DNA from: Micropterix aruncella
Lineage: Eukaryota; Arthropoda; Insecta; Lepidoptera; Micropterigidae
Direction of reading: 5' to 3'
DNA length: 64,000 nucleotides
NCBI GenBank assembly: GCA_944548615.1
Contig: OX155972.1
Span: 4,205,625-4,269,624, forward strand
Part shown: in pieces, positions 24,215-35,265 of the stretch
Layout of the letters: every line of letters starts with the position of its first letter
Position numbering within the stretch: the first letter of the stretch is position 1
Program-made: the position numbers and the translations under genes
The notes under the pieces: model-generated
What the model saw: only the letters and a program-made list of their open reading frames with translations
Database searches by the model: none
What the model was told of the DNA's origin: nothing

Positions 24215-24460
24215 CATTGTGCTATCCAAGGAACAATTCTACTTTCCTCGCATGATCCGGGAAGCCATTGAAATAAGAAGAACCCCGAACTTCAATAGAG
24301 ACGACGGTTACAAACTCTCTTCTACGTGGAACCCTCTTCTTAAAATGTTCCCGCCGCCGAACACCGAACGCAAAGACGTAAGACAGGATACAGTGAGTGT
24401 TGTGTGCAAGACGGATTTTCAAAATTCGCGCGCTCCGAGCCCGTACATGAGGTTTTAGCC
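24215..24460 (+). mobile_element. Penelope-like element C-terminal fragment
   Basis: The + strand reads FYFPRMIREAIEIRRTPNFN followed by RDDGYKLSSTWNPLL. The order Arg-Glu-Ala-Ile-Glu-Ile, Asn-Phe-Asn-Arg, Gly-Tyr-x-Leu-Ser-x-x-Trp is the C-terminal end of the GIY-YIG endonuclease region of Penelope-like retroelements. The reverse transcriptase is absent. GC-richer flank at 24065-24215 is probably part of the same fragment. Confidence 0.72.
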
Positions 24461-24508
24461 AGTGACCCGCTGCCTAATGAACTGAAAAACGTTTCACGTC
24501 AAAATAAT

Positions 24509-24657
24509 GAGTCCGACTGCGTTTCTTCGTGAACTAAAATAGGAACTCAGTTTAACCGAACGAGACAGAGCAATACGTTAGAACGGTATATACAATGAGC
24601 TATCGATTTTTCAGCACCGAAAATCCTTGTCGAACTTATAGACGCTCGAATAGGTTT
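24509..24657. mobile_element. Family M MITE, copy 3, left half
   Basis: GAGTCCGACTGCGTTTCTTC and CGAGACAGAGCAATACGTTA match copies 1 and 2. The copy stops at GGTTT, where the LINE tail begins, and resumes at 28998. AAT lies at its outer left (24506-24508) and again after the right half (29168-29170). Confidence 0.8.
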
Positions 24658-25039
24658 TATTATTATTATTATTATTAATATTTCACACACATTTATAATA
24701 CTAGATTAATAAGATTAAAATCTACCTTGCTGGAGTAATGCCCGTACTAAGGTAGACCTTTATGTATTCTTTTTTTCCTTTTTTTTTTTTTTTTAGTTGG
24801 TAAATATGACATAATGTAGCATTGCTTTACGTGGTAGCTCTATATTTACACAAATTTTACATATACCTACTTATAATTTAGTAACATACTATACATAATA
24901 ATATTAAATAATCATATATATACATACACATATAAACATATACATCTACTTATATACATACACGTATATACATATATACATTTATACATATAATCTATAC
25001 ATATACATAAAAGTAGTAATTTTATGTAGGTTGGTATTC

Positions 25040-26362
25040 TTATACAGCACTATAATTAACTAATTTCTCCGTTTCGTTCCTTCCTAGCTCAATCAACCAT
25101 TCCGTCATAATTTTTCTTCCTCGTATGGTATCTAACTTCACTTTTAATTCCGAATGTATTCTATTGTGTAGTCGGACAGCTAGAAAAGAAAAATGTCGTT
25201 GGGCGAATTTAGTTTTCATAAGGGGAACATCATGTTGCATGGCTGTAACTGCGCGTGTTCTGATAGTATGAGATTTAATCATATGCCGCTCTGTGTGGGT
25301 GTAATAAAATATTGTCGATACTTTCACGTATAATTGGCGTATGTCTAGGACTCGGAACTCTTTAAATAGGTGGTCGCTAGAGAACATAAAAGGCTTTTTA
25401 TTTATTACCCTAATTATTGACTTTTGAGCCTTAATTAAGGGATCTAGAGCTGAAAGTGACGCGCCACCCCATCCAAGGATCCCATATGATAGTATACTAT
25501 TGACTAAAGCGTAATAGATGGTTTTGATTAAGGGTTTTGAGATTACACTCCTTAGTACCTTAAATATGTGAATAAGTTGGCGGACTTTTGATGCAGTACC
25601 CTGTATGTGGTCCTTCCAGTTGAGCTTATCATCTACAATAACTCCAAGGTACTTTATTTTACTCACTTTCTCAATAGTCGTATATGGACAATAAGGGCAA
25701 TTGTAGTCAGCATGTACACAGTCGCGTAAGTGAAGGTTTGGCATACTACCTTGGAGGCGATTGATGTTACTGATGGCGAATGTCATATGTTTTGTTTTAG
25801 CTATGTTCAAAGTAAGTAGGTTGTGATCGAGCCAGTGCTTTACTCGGCAAAGACCGCGTTCAGCCTTAATATATGCCTCTTGCCATGATTTGCCTTTAAA
25901 GACAATCACAGTATCATCTGCAAACATCAAAGCTTCGCCCCCTTCTAGGTCGACGTTAGGTAAGTCATTGATATATAGCAGAAACAGCAACGGACCGAGT
26001 ACGCTTCCTTGTGGAACGCCAAATTTAATTGTGGCTTGAGAACTTAACGTCTCTCCTAGTCTAGTCTTCTGAGTCCTGCTAGTAAGGTAACTAATCAACC
26101 ATTTTTTGGACAAATTGCGAATTCCAGCGTTTTCGAGTTTAGCAAATAAAATACGATGGGAGACGGTGTCAAATGCTTTCGCAAGATCTAGAAACACAGC
26201 TAAGCATTTTTCTCCCTCGTCAAGCGCTTTCACCACTTTTTCCGTGAGAAATGCAATTGCGTCCTGAGTACCCATACCTGATCTGAAGCCGTATTGCGCT
26301 GGTGAAAAAATATTGTTTTCGTCGATAAACGCAACGATGCGTTTCTTTACTACCGTTTCCAC
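25040..26362 (-). pseudogene. LINE reverse transcriptase, remainder of ORF2
   Basis: Continues the preceding frame after the break. Motifs in order: QYGFRSGMGTQDAIAFLTE, VFLDLAKAFDTVSHRIL (first catalytic Asp), FGVPQGSVLGPLLFLLYIND, MFADDTVIVF (catalytic Asp pair), LTLNIAKTKHMTF and KIKYLGVIVDDKLNWKDHI. The C-terminus ends GRKIMTEWLIELGRNETEKL. All catalytic residues are intact, so apart from the single break it could encode an active enzyme. Closely related to the older copy at 37560-38720. Confidence 0.87.
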
Positions 26363-28008
26363 AATTTTCGATATTGTACACTGATCGGTCGGTAGCAGCT
26401 TACATCGTGCTTCGCTCCGCCTTTGAATATAGGGCAGACAATTGCAATTTTCAGATCGTTAGGGAAAACCCCTGTTGACATGCTTAAGTTTACAATATAG
26501 GAAAGTGGCGAAGATAAGCTGTATTTGCTGTTTTTAAGAGTTTTGGATGTAATGCAATCAGTACCGGAAGAATTGTTTGGTTTCAGATTGTTGATAATAT
26601 TGTCAATTTCCGTGGGGTTTGTAGGTGAAAACGTAAGAGATGGTTGCGTATTAGCTTTATTGTACGAATCTGCCAGCTCATCCTCAGACCTATTTAATTT
26701 GCGCATTGTTGCATTAGCCAAATTATTACCAATGTCGGTGAAAAAAGTATTAAAATAATCAGCAATTTTATTTCTATTAGTATTGTCACAAGGTACTACT
26801 TCATCATTAATAATAATTTCTTGGATATTTGAAGAGTGATCTTTTTTCCTATGAGTAATCTCATTTATTAAATTCCATGTTTTTTTAGCATCGTGTTGTG
26901 TATCTTTAATTTTTTGGCTATAATATTTGTTTTTAGTAATGTTTAAGACTTTTTTACAAATATTCCTGTATCTAATATAAGAGTCTTTAAGAATGCTATC
27001 GCCCGGATTGAGTTTAGATTGCCTATGAAGTCGGTCTCTTTTACGAATTGATTTTAATAGTTCATGAGTTAGCCATGGTTTTAACTTACGTTTGTTATGA
27101 GGGATAATCGTTATGTTTGTATTTGTATTAACTAACATTTCGATTGTATTTATAAAGAAATTAGTTGCCTCGTTTGTGTCCGTTAGTTCGTATAGATCTT
27201 CCCAATTCACTAAATCGATTTCTCTTTGCAGTTTGTCGGAATCAATTTTTTTAATATATTTCCTCGGATTTTTGTTATTAGTGTTTTTCAAATCAGCCGT
27301 GAAAATTGTTGAATAATGATCTGTAATAACTGAGTCGCAAATAATACCTTGAATGTTATATTTTAATGTGGTGAAAATATGGTCTAGGCATGCATTGAAC
27401 CTCGTAGGTTTGTTTATCACTGACACCATGCCGTGCTCTGCCAAAAGACACAAATAATCATTAGTTTGTCTGTCCTCGAGTTTCAGGATATCAATGTTGA
27501 GATCCCCAGTAAGGACCCAGTTTTTGTTAGTTTCTGTCTCTAATATATGCGACAGTGAGTTTAAAAATGGGGTGATATTGTTTTGGGAAGGCGACCTGTA
27601 GATCCCTAAAATTACCGTATCATTGTTTAAAAGCACTTTCATGCAATTTGCATGCTGCAGACTAACTTCTTCGACCGACACAGGCAGTGATTTTTTTGTA
27701 AGTATAACGACACCATCATTCTGATATACATGTTTAGTGGTATAATATGTGTCATAATCATCCAAATATTGAACAGGTGTGTAATTTTTTAACCAGCACT
27801 CGCTCAGTACTATTATGTCAAACTGTCCGTTGATGATGTTTAAAGTAGCACAAAGTTCGTCAAAATTACAATTAATGCTTCTAATATTACAGGAAAATAT
27901 TTTCAACCCGCTAGCATTCTGTAGTATTTTATTGCATTCTTCTGTGGTTAATATTTGGGTATCGACGACGTCATCGGTGTTCAATACTTCTATATCAGCC
28001 GCGCCCAT
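26350..28008 (-). pseudogene. LINE endonuclease plus N-terminal reverse transcriptase
   Basis: 552 codons from an ATG. The APE-like endonuclease fills roughly residues 35-250: FSCNIRSI, VLSECWL, GIYRSPSQN, TGDLNIDIL and TDHYSTIF are the expected active-site blocks. A linker with KLKPWLTHELLKSIRKRDRL follows, then the reverse transcriptase begins with IVCPIFKGG and CYRPISV. Translation then runs into QYRKLWKR and a stop, while a different frame continues TISKIVETVVKKR, so one or two bases appear to be lost or gained at about 26370-26385. It nicks target DNA for target-primed reverse transcription when intact. Confidence 0.85.
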
Positions 28009-28997
28009 TGGTATTTCGATAGGTTTCTAAGGCGTAACTTTTCGACATAAAATAAGGTAGTGATAATGTAATGTTGGGCCACTTTCTACAGTAAGTAATC
28101 TTCATATATTTGAGCCTCGTAATTGAGAGGAAGTAGAGATAAAGACTTAAAAGCGTCATAATGCACAATGTCATAAATAAATTAATTAATTTATTACGGA
28201 AATAAGAGGAAAATAGTAAATAATAGCTGAGAAAATAAACAAAATCACAAAATTTTATATTGTCAAGTAGTACGCAAGTAGTTGGTATTAAAAAGTCGAT
28301 AGAAAAATAATGTAAAGTCTTAATATAGCAAACAAATAATAAACAATAAATCCAATAACAAAAATAAATTACAGTAAATAAATAATTTGCAATCACATTT
28401 GAGTAAAAATAAAATGATGCTTCGTAAAAAGTAATCATATTTTTGTTTATGCCATATCAAGTCGATTGCAACAGTAATACCATAAGTAATAGAAAGGTAA
28501 ACAAAAAATGAAGCAGATGTAAATACTAAAGGATTTATCGCAAAAAGCATCTAAATAAATAGTTTTGTAATAATCCAATATCAAAAAGATTATATAATAT
28601 CCCAATATAAATAAAAATGTCAAAAGGTCCGATATTATAATAAAAATATAACAATAAAGGCAGTGTGTAGTTATAATTAAACTTATCCCAGTTAAACAGA
28701 CTAATAATGTAGCCAGATTAATGGAGGCAAATACAGAGAAATGAAATAAAATAAATATGTTATAAATGTAATATAAGCTAGCGATATAAATGGAGTAGGT
28801 TTTCATGAGGAAGTAATAGCAAATATTTAAAAATATGATAGTAAAATAGTCGATCGTTAAAATTAATTGGTTGCAGTATAAGAAATTACTAATTAAAATT
28901 AAAAATAAAATCAGTGAACACCATAGACATATAAGTGTATCAATAGTGGCTAGAAATAAATAACTAAAACTACCTGTAGTACGGGCATACTTCCGCC
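28009..28997 (-). other. LINE leader with overlapping hydrophobic frames
   Basis: On the minus strand this T-rich leader holds overlapping frames of 119, 76 and 147 codons (28447-28806, 28320-28550, 27995-28438), all dominated by Phe, Leu, Ile and Tyr. They occur in all three frames, which is what T-rich non-coding sequence gives. The place where ORF1 normally sits therefore has no recognisable gag-like protein. Confidence 0.5.
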
Positions 28998-29167
28998 GTT
29001 TGAACTCATTTCGTGCGGTGTTAGATTTAGCTGCTTTATTTTCGGTGGGTTGTTTTAATGCGGAGAAATGACAACCGTTTGTTTCACATTCCGCTCTGAT
29101 CTACTGCTCTGTCTCGTTCACTTGATCTAGTTTTCCTTTTTAGTTCAAGAGAAACGCAATCGAGCCC
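28998..29167. mobile_element. Family M MITE, copy 3, right half
   Basis: GTTTGAACTCATTTCGTGCG continues the left half, then CACATTCCGCTCTGATC and GAGAAACGCAATCGAGCCC end the copy. Flanked by AAT. Confidence 0.8.
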
Positions 29168-29170
29168 AAT

Positions 29171-29514
29171 ATCTAGTTTACTTATGTCGCTCTGAGGGCA
29201 TACCAGTAACTGGTCGAAATTGGAATTACTCCGTCCTACCGTCCTAGATAGACTTCTTAAAAATCTCCACTTGTAGTTCTTAAAATAAGCAATATACACG
29301 AAATATAAATATATAGCCATCATTGCCTACGTTCCCCTTCTGCTCCACTTGCATACATGATAGTGTGACCGTGTATGGCAATTGCGCCTTGTGGTAAGTT
29401 TGAATAAATGCGACTATTGCGTGGCTCTCACAAAAGCCGCCTCCGACACCGGTTCCTGACCTGGAATCTCAAGTAAACCCTAATAGTATCCTAGCAAATG
29501 CCGCAACTGGATTT
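29171..29514 (+). other. Unassigned region before LINE
   Basis: Nothing recognised. Confidence 0.5.
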
Positions 29515-31020
29515 TTTTTCAATATGTGGGTAGGTGAACCGTTTGTTTCTTCGTGAAGTTAAAACAGGCGTACCACAGGGATCGATACTGGGCCCGGTCT
29601 TATTTGCACTATATACTTTTGACATAGCTGCAAATTTTGAAAACTGTCGCTATCATCTATATGCCGACGACACTCAATTAATGCATTCCATAGACACGAA
29701 TTGTCCATTTTCAGCAGTCAGCCTAATCAATGCCGATCTTGAAAGGTTATCCGCTTGGTCCAATAAACATGGCTTACAAATCAACCCTTCGAAGTCATGT
29801 TTTATGATTATTGGGTCGAAACAGGGCAGGACTAAAATTGCTAACTATGGCTCTCTTCCTATAATGGTGGACAGTTTGCCAATACCACTGGTCACTACGG
29901 CTAAAAATCTGGGTATTCTATTTGATGGAAAATTACGGTTTGAGGAACATGTCAGCAAAAGCGTTGGGTGGGGTTTCTCACGTCTAAAGGCCTTATACAG
30001 AATTCGGGAGTACCTCAGCGTCAGAATCAGAATACTACTTGTAAATGCCCTTATATTGTCTATAATGGACTATGGCGACTGTGTGTACGGCCCCTGTCTA
30101 TATAGGAAGACTGAGCGGAGACTTCAGAGACTGCAAAATGCCTGCGCAAGATTTTGCTTTAGGATTCCTCCACGTCATCATGTGTCACCATTCCTTGCGA
30201 AAGCTTCCATGTTAAATATGAGTAAAAGAAGGCAGCTCCATCTTGCGACTCTTGTACTCAAGGTAGTACGCAATAAACAGCCGCGATATCTTTACTCTAT
30301 TATGACGTGGTCCCGTAACCGGCATGTCCATTCAACACGGGCACGTGAACAACTTGCTATAATACCCAAGCACAAAACTACACATTTCCAGTGCAGCTTT
30401 TCGTATTATTCTGCGGTTGTATGGAATCGGTTGGGAATGGCTTTGCGATCGAAATCAATTGCAGTATTTAAGGACCACTTTAAAAGTTTATTATTAAAGG
30501 AAGATATTTAGATGTCATAATTTGATTTTATTTTAAAATACTAATTGGATTATTACTATTGTCTTCGTTTATTTATTAATTTGTAACCTGATTATTTCAT
30601 GTTAAATATTTTGATTTTGATTATTTTTGATTTATTATATGTAGATTATTAAATTTATGTAATTACGTTATTTTCTTTTAATATCATTTGATGTTAAATA
30701 TCTTGATTTTGATTATTTCGATTTGTGTATTTATTTGATTATGATTATTTGGATTTTTTGTTTTAAGATTTATTTGATTTGGTTATTTTATTTTAAAAAT
30801 CATATACCTATGTATCAATAATTAATAGGTGTGTCCTGAAAACCAGGATAAGAGATATCTTGAGGATACCCCTAATTTGCAGCGTTTGTAGCTTTATTTC
30901 ATAGTCTTTGTCTATTTATAGTTTTAATTTTTAATCTGTGTGTTCTTGTTTTTTTTTTGTATATGTTTTTTATAACAGCTGCAAATAAATAAATAAATAA
31001 ATAAATAAAATAAATAAATA
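29515..31020 (+). mobile_element. 5'-truncated LINE with intact RT C-terminal half
   Basis: An open frame ending at 30511 begins around the catalytic domain: KTGVPQGSILGPVLFALYTF, CRYHLYADDTQLM (catalytic Asp pair), GLQINPSKSCFMIIG, KNLGILFDGKLRFEEHV, ILSIMDYGDCVYGP and WNRLGMALRSKSIAVFKDHF then a stop. No frame damage is visible. The 3' UTR has GATTATTTTGATTT-like repeats and an AAATA tail (about 30986-31019). It lacks endonuclease and the first catalytic Asp because of 5' truncation. Confidence 0.9.
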
Positions 31021-31055
31021 CACTATTAGCATTATATATAAAAAAAAATTATTTC

Positions 31056-31445
31056 ATTTCTAGAAACATACAGCGTATAAAATTGGCATACGTGTGCATA
31101 AACATAATGTAGAAAAAAAAGAAAAACATTACGCCGATAATCGCTTCCTACGAAGGTAACAGATTTCCGCATATTACACATTTGGATTTCAGCATATTAT
31201 ACTTAAAATAATTGTAATATAAACTAAGATCATATTAAACATAAAATTAATATAGAAACCGATGTGAGAGGTAGGGAATTGGAAGTGATTAAGAAGAAGG
31301 AGTTAGACGATGGTATGTGTATATGTATATAGATATAAATAAAGATATAGATAGGTCGTATAGTGGATATAAAGATACAGATTTTTATTGATGTTTATAG
31401 ATATTTATAATTATATGATAAATATTTGTAGTAGCTACTGATATG
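31056..31445 (+). repeat. 400-bp repeat, copy 2 (partner 20048-20460)
   Basis: Collinear with the first copy, with several small indels. Confidence 0.85.
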
Positions 31446-31734
31446 TTGCATGAAATTATATAACTATAACTATATAACTATAAAACTATCATGCTAATAG
31501 TTTATAAAATAAAAGGTTTTTTATTAAATAGATGTGGTGTATGTATACACCGTGAGTTTTTTATTAGTGACATCCTTGTAGTGGGTAAATCAGTACGAGC
31601 TAGTACGCAACTTTTAATTTAAAAAAACGTGTGGCACTCGGGGACTGCCGCGGTAAAGCTATTGCATAGCATGTTTAACAACTTATGCGATTATAATTAT
31701 TTATTTATTTTATTTTTTCTGATATCGGATAACT
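31446..31734 (+). other. Unassigned stretch
   Basis: Nothing recognised. Confidence 0.5.
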
Positions 31735-31828
31735 GCGCTCTATCGGAAAACGTTGAAATTATTCCGAATCATTTGCGGCTGCGGTAGCAAATGATTCGGA
31801 ATAATTTAAACGTCTTCCGATAGAGCGC
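31735..31828. repeat. Near-perfect hairpin, 42-bp arms and 10-nt loop
   Basis: GCGCTCTATCGGAAAACGTT through ATCATTTGC is followed after GGCTGCGGTA by its inverse, ending TCTTCCGATAGAGCGC, with only a few mismatches. It could be a tiny foldback element, or a precursor-like RNA hairpin if transcribed. Confidence 0.85.
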
Positions 31829-32294
31829 CGCGCACGAATTTTTTATTCGATACAGCAAAAAAAAACGGATTATTCGAAAAAAATCGTTAGAAGCGAGAGA
31901 AGAAAATCGATAAAAAGATAGATAATTAAATTATCTTTAAAATAGTGCAGGTTTCATAATAATACGCCAGATAGTATTTGCGTAGTAGTCGCTTTTGTGT
32001 TCGGTTAGACCTAATTTCACAAATTAATTACACTATGTAATATTAACAAAATCTAAAATATTCAAAACTAAGAATATTAGGAAAATGTTCTTGTTTAATA
32101 TATATTTTTTTCGAATCGTAAGCAGGACTCGTTTAGACGTAATTATCAGTTTAAAATCATTAATTTTCGTTAAGAAATTTCTTCATTCGGTCGCCGCGCT
32201 GGCCTAGGCCCGCGATAAAAGCAATGCAATAGCTTAAAAATGTAAATTCTTTTTTTGTAAATTCTAACAACTTAACTGTTAAATAAACGTTGAA
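31829..32294 (+). other. Unassigned stretch
   Basis: Nothing recognised. Confidence 0.5.
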
Positions 32295-32405
32295 GAAGCG
32301 CTGAGCACGCTGCGCAATCTGGCAGTAGATAAAGTATTGCAAATAATTTTTATTTGCGATATTTTACCTACCTAGAGATTGCACAATGCGCTCGATGCTT
32401 TAAAT
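32295..32405. repeat. Imperfect palindrome
   Basis: GCGCAATCTGGCAGTAGATA and AAGTATTGCAAATAA on the left have inverse partners TTATTTGCGATATTTTACCT and AGATTGCACAATGCGC on the right, with almost no loop. Confidence 0.7.
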
Positions 32406-32459
32406 ATCTCTTTTTTAGTTTTTCTTTCTGGTTCTTAAATGGTTCTTATTTGCTCGTAC

Positions 32460-32900
32460 TGTTTCACCCAATTAGAGCGGAGGTGGTTGCGGACCTTACG
32501 GCGACTGCTCTTGAAACGACCATCGGCTATCCGATCCTGGGTGAACAGCCAGGCAAAGGACGCTGTGGTCCGCGATAGATTCGGTATACACCGTTTCACC
32601 GCTTCGTAAGGGAGAGGACCGCTCAAGCGACCTCGAACTCGTAACCAATCGAGAGACTGGAGTAATCTGGTCACAATTGGAAGAAGGGCGTGAGTGTAAG
32701 CCCGCCGGATAACACTCCTGGCTATCTCGCGGTTAAGGCGTTGTCTTCTTACGGGTTTGTGACGGAGCTAGACGGTGAACTGTTTTGTCCAAGTCTTCTG
32801 CGCTCACTCCAGGGAGATATAACGAGTAAACGTTAAAACATCCTGAGGTGACGGGCTCACCCGCTATAGCCGACAACCCTAGTTGTTGGTCCACCCACTA
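32460..32900 (+). repeat. Dispersed repeat family A, good copy
   Basis: Blocks include GCGACTGCTCTTGAAACGAC, GGTCCGCGATAGATTCGGTA, AAGGGAGAGGACCGCTC, GTAACCAATCGAGAGACTGG, CGGTTAAGGCGTTG and CCTGAGGTGACGGGCTCACC, all in consensus order. Confidence 0.8.
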
Positions 32901-32929
32901 CCAGAATGCTACTAATAAAACAAGACAGC

Positions 32930-33095
32930 CTGTATAGCCTTTGACGCCTGGGATAACGTAATGATTCTAACAATACCAACCTTCTAAATCGGATCAAGCG
33001 TTTAGAAGTTATGGTGGAATAGAGAAACGGAAAACATACATAGATGAATCCTAAACACATAACACTAATTTGTTTGGGCAGTCGTGTAAAAAGGA
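32930..33095 (-). repeat. Dispersed repeat family B, reversed copy
   Basis: On + it reads CCTTCTAAATCGGATCAAGC, GTTTAGAAGTTATGGTGGAA and GGGCAGTCGTGTAAAAA, the inverse of copies 1 and 2. Confidence 0.7.
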
Positions 33096-33169
33096 GAACC
33101 TAATATAAATAAATACAACATTTAGCATAAGTTTTAACCGTTCGAAAGCCAGCCGTACTTTAACCCCGC

Positions 33170-33345
33170 TATTTGGATATTTGACATGATTTACGAGTAT
33201 AAATAGAGCTCAACTTAATTAATTGAATCACTTCAAAAACTTCGATCGCTCCTGTCATATCGTCTCTACTGGTAAATCATCTCTCTAAATTAACTTGTAA
33301 CAGTAATTAAATGGTTTAATTATTAATACGGTGTTTTATCTACTT
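33170..33345 (+). other. Possible solo or 5' LTR-like segment
   Basis: A TATA-like TATAAATAG at about 33199, followed by ACTTGTAACAGTAATTAAAT and TAATACGGTGTTTTATCTAC, resembles the promoter and end of an insect LTR. No partner repeat, primer site or gag/pol was demonstrated, so this is tentative. Confidence 0.3.
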
Positions 33346-34210
33346 TATGATCACGTCGAGGTATCGAGACAACTCGGATAAGTCCACTGATGGCTCGTTC
33401 AAACATGGAGGTCATCAACAGTCTCGCCAGCCATCAATTATTATATTGGTGACTTTCGACAGAGAAACCAAACATCCTTCAATAAACCTTCTGATCAAAC
33501 TCCACGCAATCTTCAAAGAACTCTCAAGCAAGCTTCAAGCATCAACTTTTAAGCTACCTCAAGCATCCACTCGTCTACGCTTCAACCATTATCAACAATG
33601 GACAAAATTATGGTTTATTTAATAATTATAATTAATATTTATGTCACTATATAAACTGTCACTACATATATCTAAAATATCCAATATTGGAGATTGTTAA
33701 TTATTACTGAAATTGCATAGTGGTCCTAATGTGATGGCAATCCACTGTTATTACAGAGCACTTATAGTCATTATTATATTTTTTTCAACGATTGGTCTAC
33801 ATATTTACTAAGTTTACTTCGTGTTCTGTTAGCTTCTGTTTAATAGCCTACGTTTCCCTGCGAATGACCTGCTTCAATCACCTGTTAGATTCCTATGTAC
33901 GTTTAAATACCGCAATCAGGATTTCCTCTCCACTCTACAGTTGGCCGTTCGCTGAGTGATATGAATCGGGCTTTTTAATAGCAACGAGAGTCTATCCAGC
34001 CAATTTAGTGGCGGATGCCTTATCCGTTGCATCTCGTTCACGTTGCACTGAGAAACAAATGAGTGGTCCGCACTTATTTATTGAGCGCTCGTGAGGCGGG
34101 CTCGCGATGACATTTGAAGATAGCACACTCCCATACTAGGCAGCGACACCTGAGATAATTATGCTTATTTAACCTTACCTATATATCTCAAGGCCTTAAG
34201 GGCCTCCAAA
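33346..34210 (+). other. Unassigned region
   Basis: A 91-codon + frame at 33347-33622 has no recognised domain. The rest is AT-rich with nothing recognised. Confidence 0.4.
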
Positions 34211-34400
34211 ACGATCAAGCATGCTTGTCAAGCATCGCGTCGCGGGCTGGGAAAGGATCGTAAACCGCAGGAAATATGCAAAGATTTTTTTTATATTTAC
34301 CATTTTTGGTAAATATCAAAAAAAAATATTTGTATATATCCTGCGGTTTACGATCCCCTCCCAGCCCGCGACGCGATGCTTGACAAGCATGCTTGGTCGT
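34211..34400. mobile_element. Palindromic MITE with about 60-bp arms
   Basis: CAAGCATGCTTGTCAAGCAT, CGCGTCGCGGGCTGGGA and GGATCGTAAACCGCAGG on the left recur inverted on the right, ending CAAGCATGCTTG at 34395. The centre is AT-rich (ATATTTACC..TTTGGTAAATAT). Arms are almost perfect, which suggests recent origin. Confidence 0.88.
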
Positions 34401-34609
34401 CTAGAGAGCCCCTTACTTCAACAGAAGAAAAAAATCCTCTACAATCCACAAAAACATACACAAGAACGTCGGGTTCCGATAATATTCCTAGAGAAATTTA
34501 ATTGCCCAATGTTACCCGGCGATGCTCGGGTATCCGTTTCCTTCCCGCTCCCACTCCTCCTTCTCTCCCCCTCCCCTCCCAAGTAGCCTATGTTAATCAC
34601 CGTTCCTTC

Positions 34610-35265
34610 CACTTTCGAATTTATAAAATTTTAATGACGATCGGTTGAACGGTATAGAAGTTGACTTGCTGCAGCGCATCTAGTGGCAATTTACAATAAC
34701 GTGGATATCGATGAAATATTATCCGGGCTCAAATACCTACGTATACCAATTTTCACGGCGATTGAACAGTATAAAAATTAACTGCAGCGCCATCTGGTGG
34801 CGAGTTATAATACAGTTATTAACGCGAAAGTATGATGCGGGCTCAAATGTCTATGTACCCCAATTTTCACGGCGATCGGTTAAGCGGTTCAGAAGTTAAT
34901 GTGCTTCAGTGCCATCTAGTGGTAAGTTACAACAAAGCGGATATCATAAAAACCTTCACCATGAAAAAATATATATATGTGCCAACATTAATGGTGATCG
35001 GTCAAACGGTGTCGCAGTCTATTAAGCTCGGACAGACAGACAGACAGATTAGCAAAACCCGGTAGACTTTGTCCTTGCCTGTTTTTTATTATTGACATTT
35101 GTTCTACTGCAACGCCATCTAGTGGCGAGTTTCAACAAAGCGAACAGCATAAACCCTTTTCCATGAAAAGATACATGAATGTCCTAAATTTCATGATGAT
35201 CGGTCAAACGATGTGGAAGTCTATTAAGCTCAGACAGACAGACCAACAAAGAGATATACCAATAA
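34610..35265 (+). repeat. Degenerate tandem array, period about 115-130 bp
   Basis: Units contain TTTTCACGGCGATCGGTTAA-like sequence, then CAGCGCCATCTGGTGGCGAG-like sequence, then a GCGGATAT or GGGCTCAAAT block (near 34677, 34790, 34909 and 35110). A run of GACA units at 35033-35047 interrupts it. Probably an expanded LINE 3' UTR. Confidence 0.7.

Larger units (their letters stand above)
24658..28997 (-). mobile_element. Nearly complete LINE inserted in MITE copy 3
   Basis: The element spans from an AAT tail (seen on + as TTATTATTATT at 24658) to about 28997, with GTTT at 24654-24657 and 28998-29001 as the likely target duplication. Minus-strand order: about 985 bp leader, a frame for endonuclease and the start of reverse transcriptase, a frame for the rest of reverse transcriptase, about 380 bp 3' UTR. 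It belongs to the APE-endonuclease non-LTR group (CR1/jockey superfamily). One frame break separates the two frames. No zinc-knuckle ORF1 is present. Confidence 0.85.

Noticed and set aside
28320..28806. Host multi-pass membrane protein
   Set aside because: Lies inside the LINE leader, frames overlap in all three phases, and composition follows T-richness.
33170..33480. Complete LTR retrotransposon
   Set aside because: Only LTR-like motifs were seen; no second LTR, primer-binding site proof or gag/pol frame in the window.
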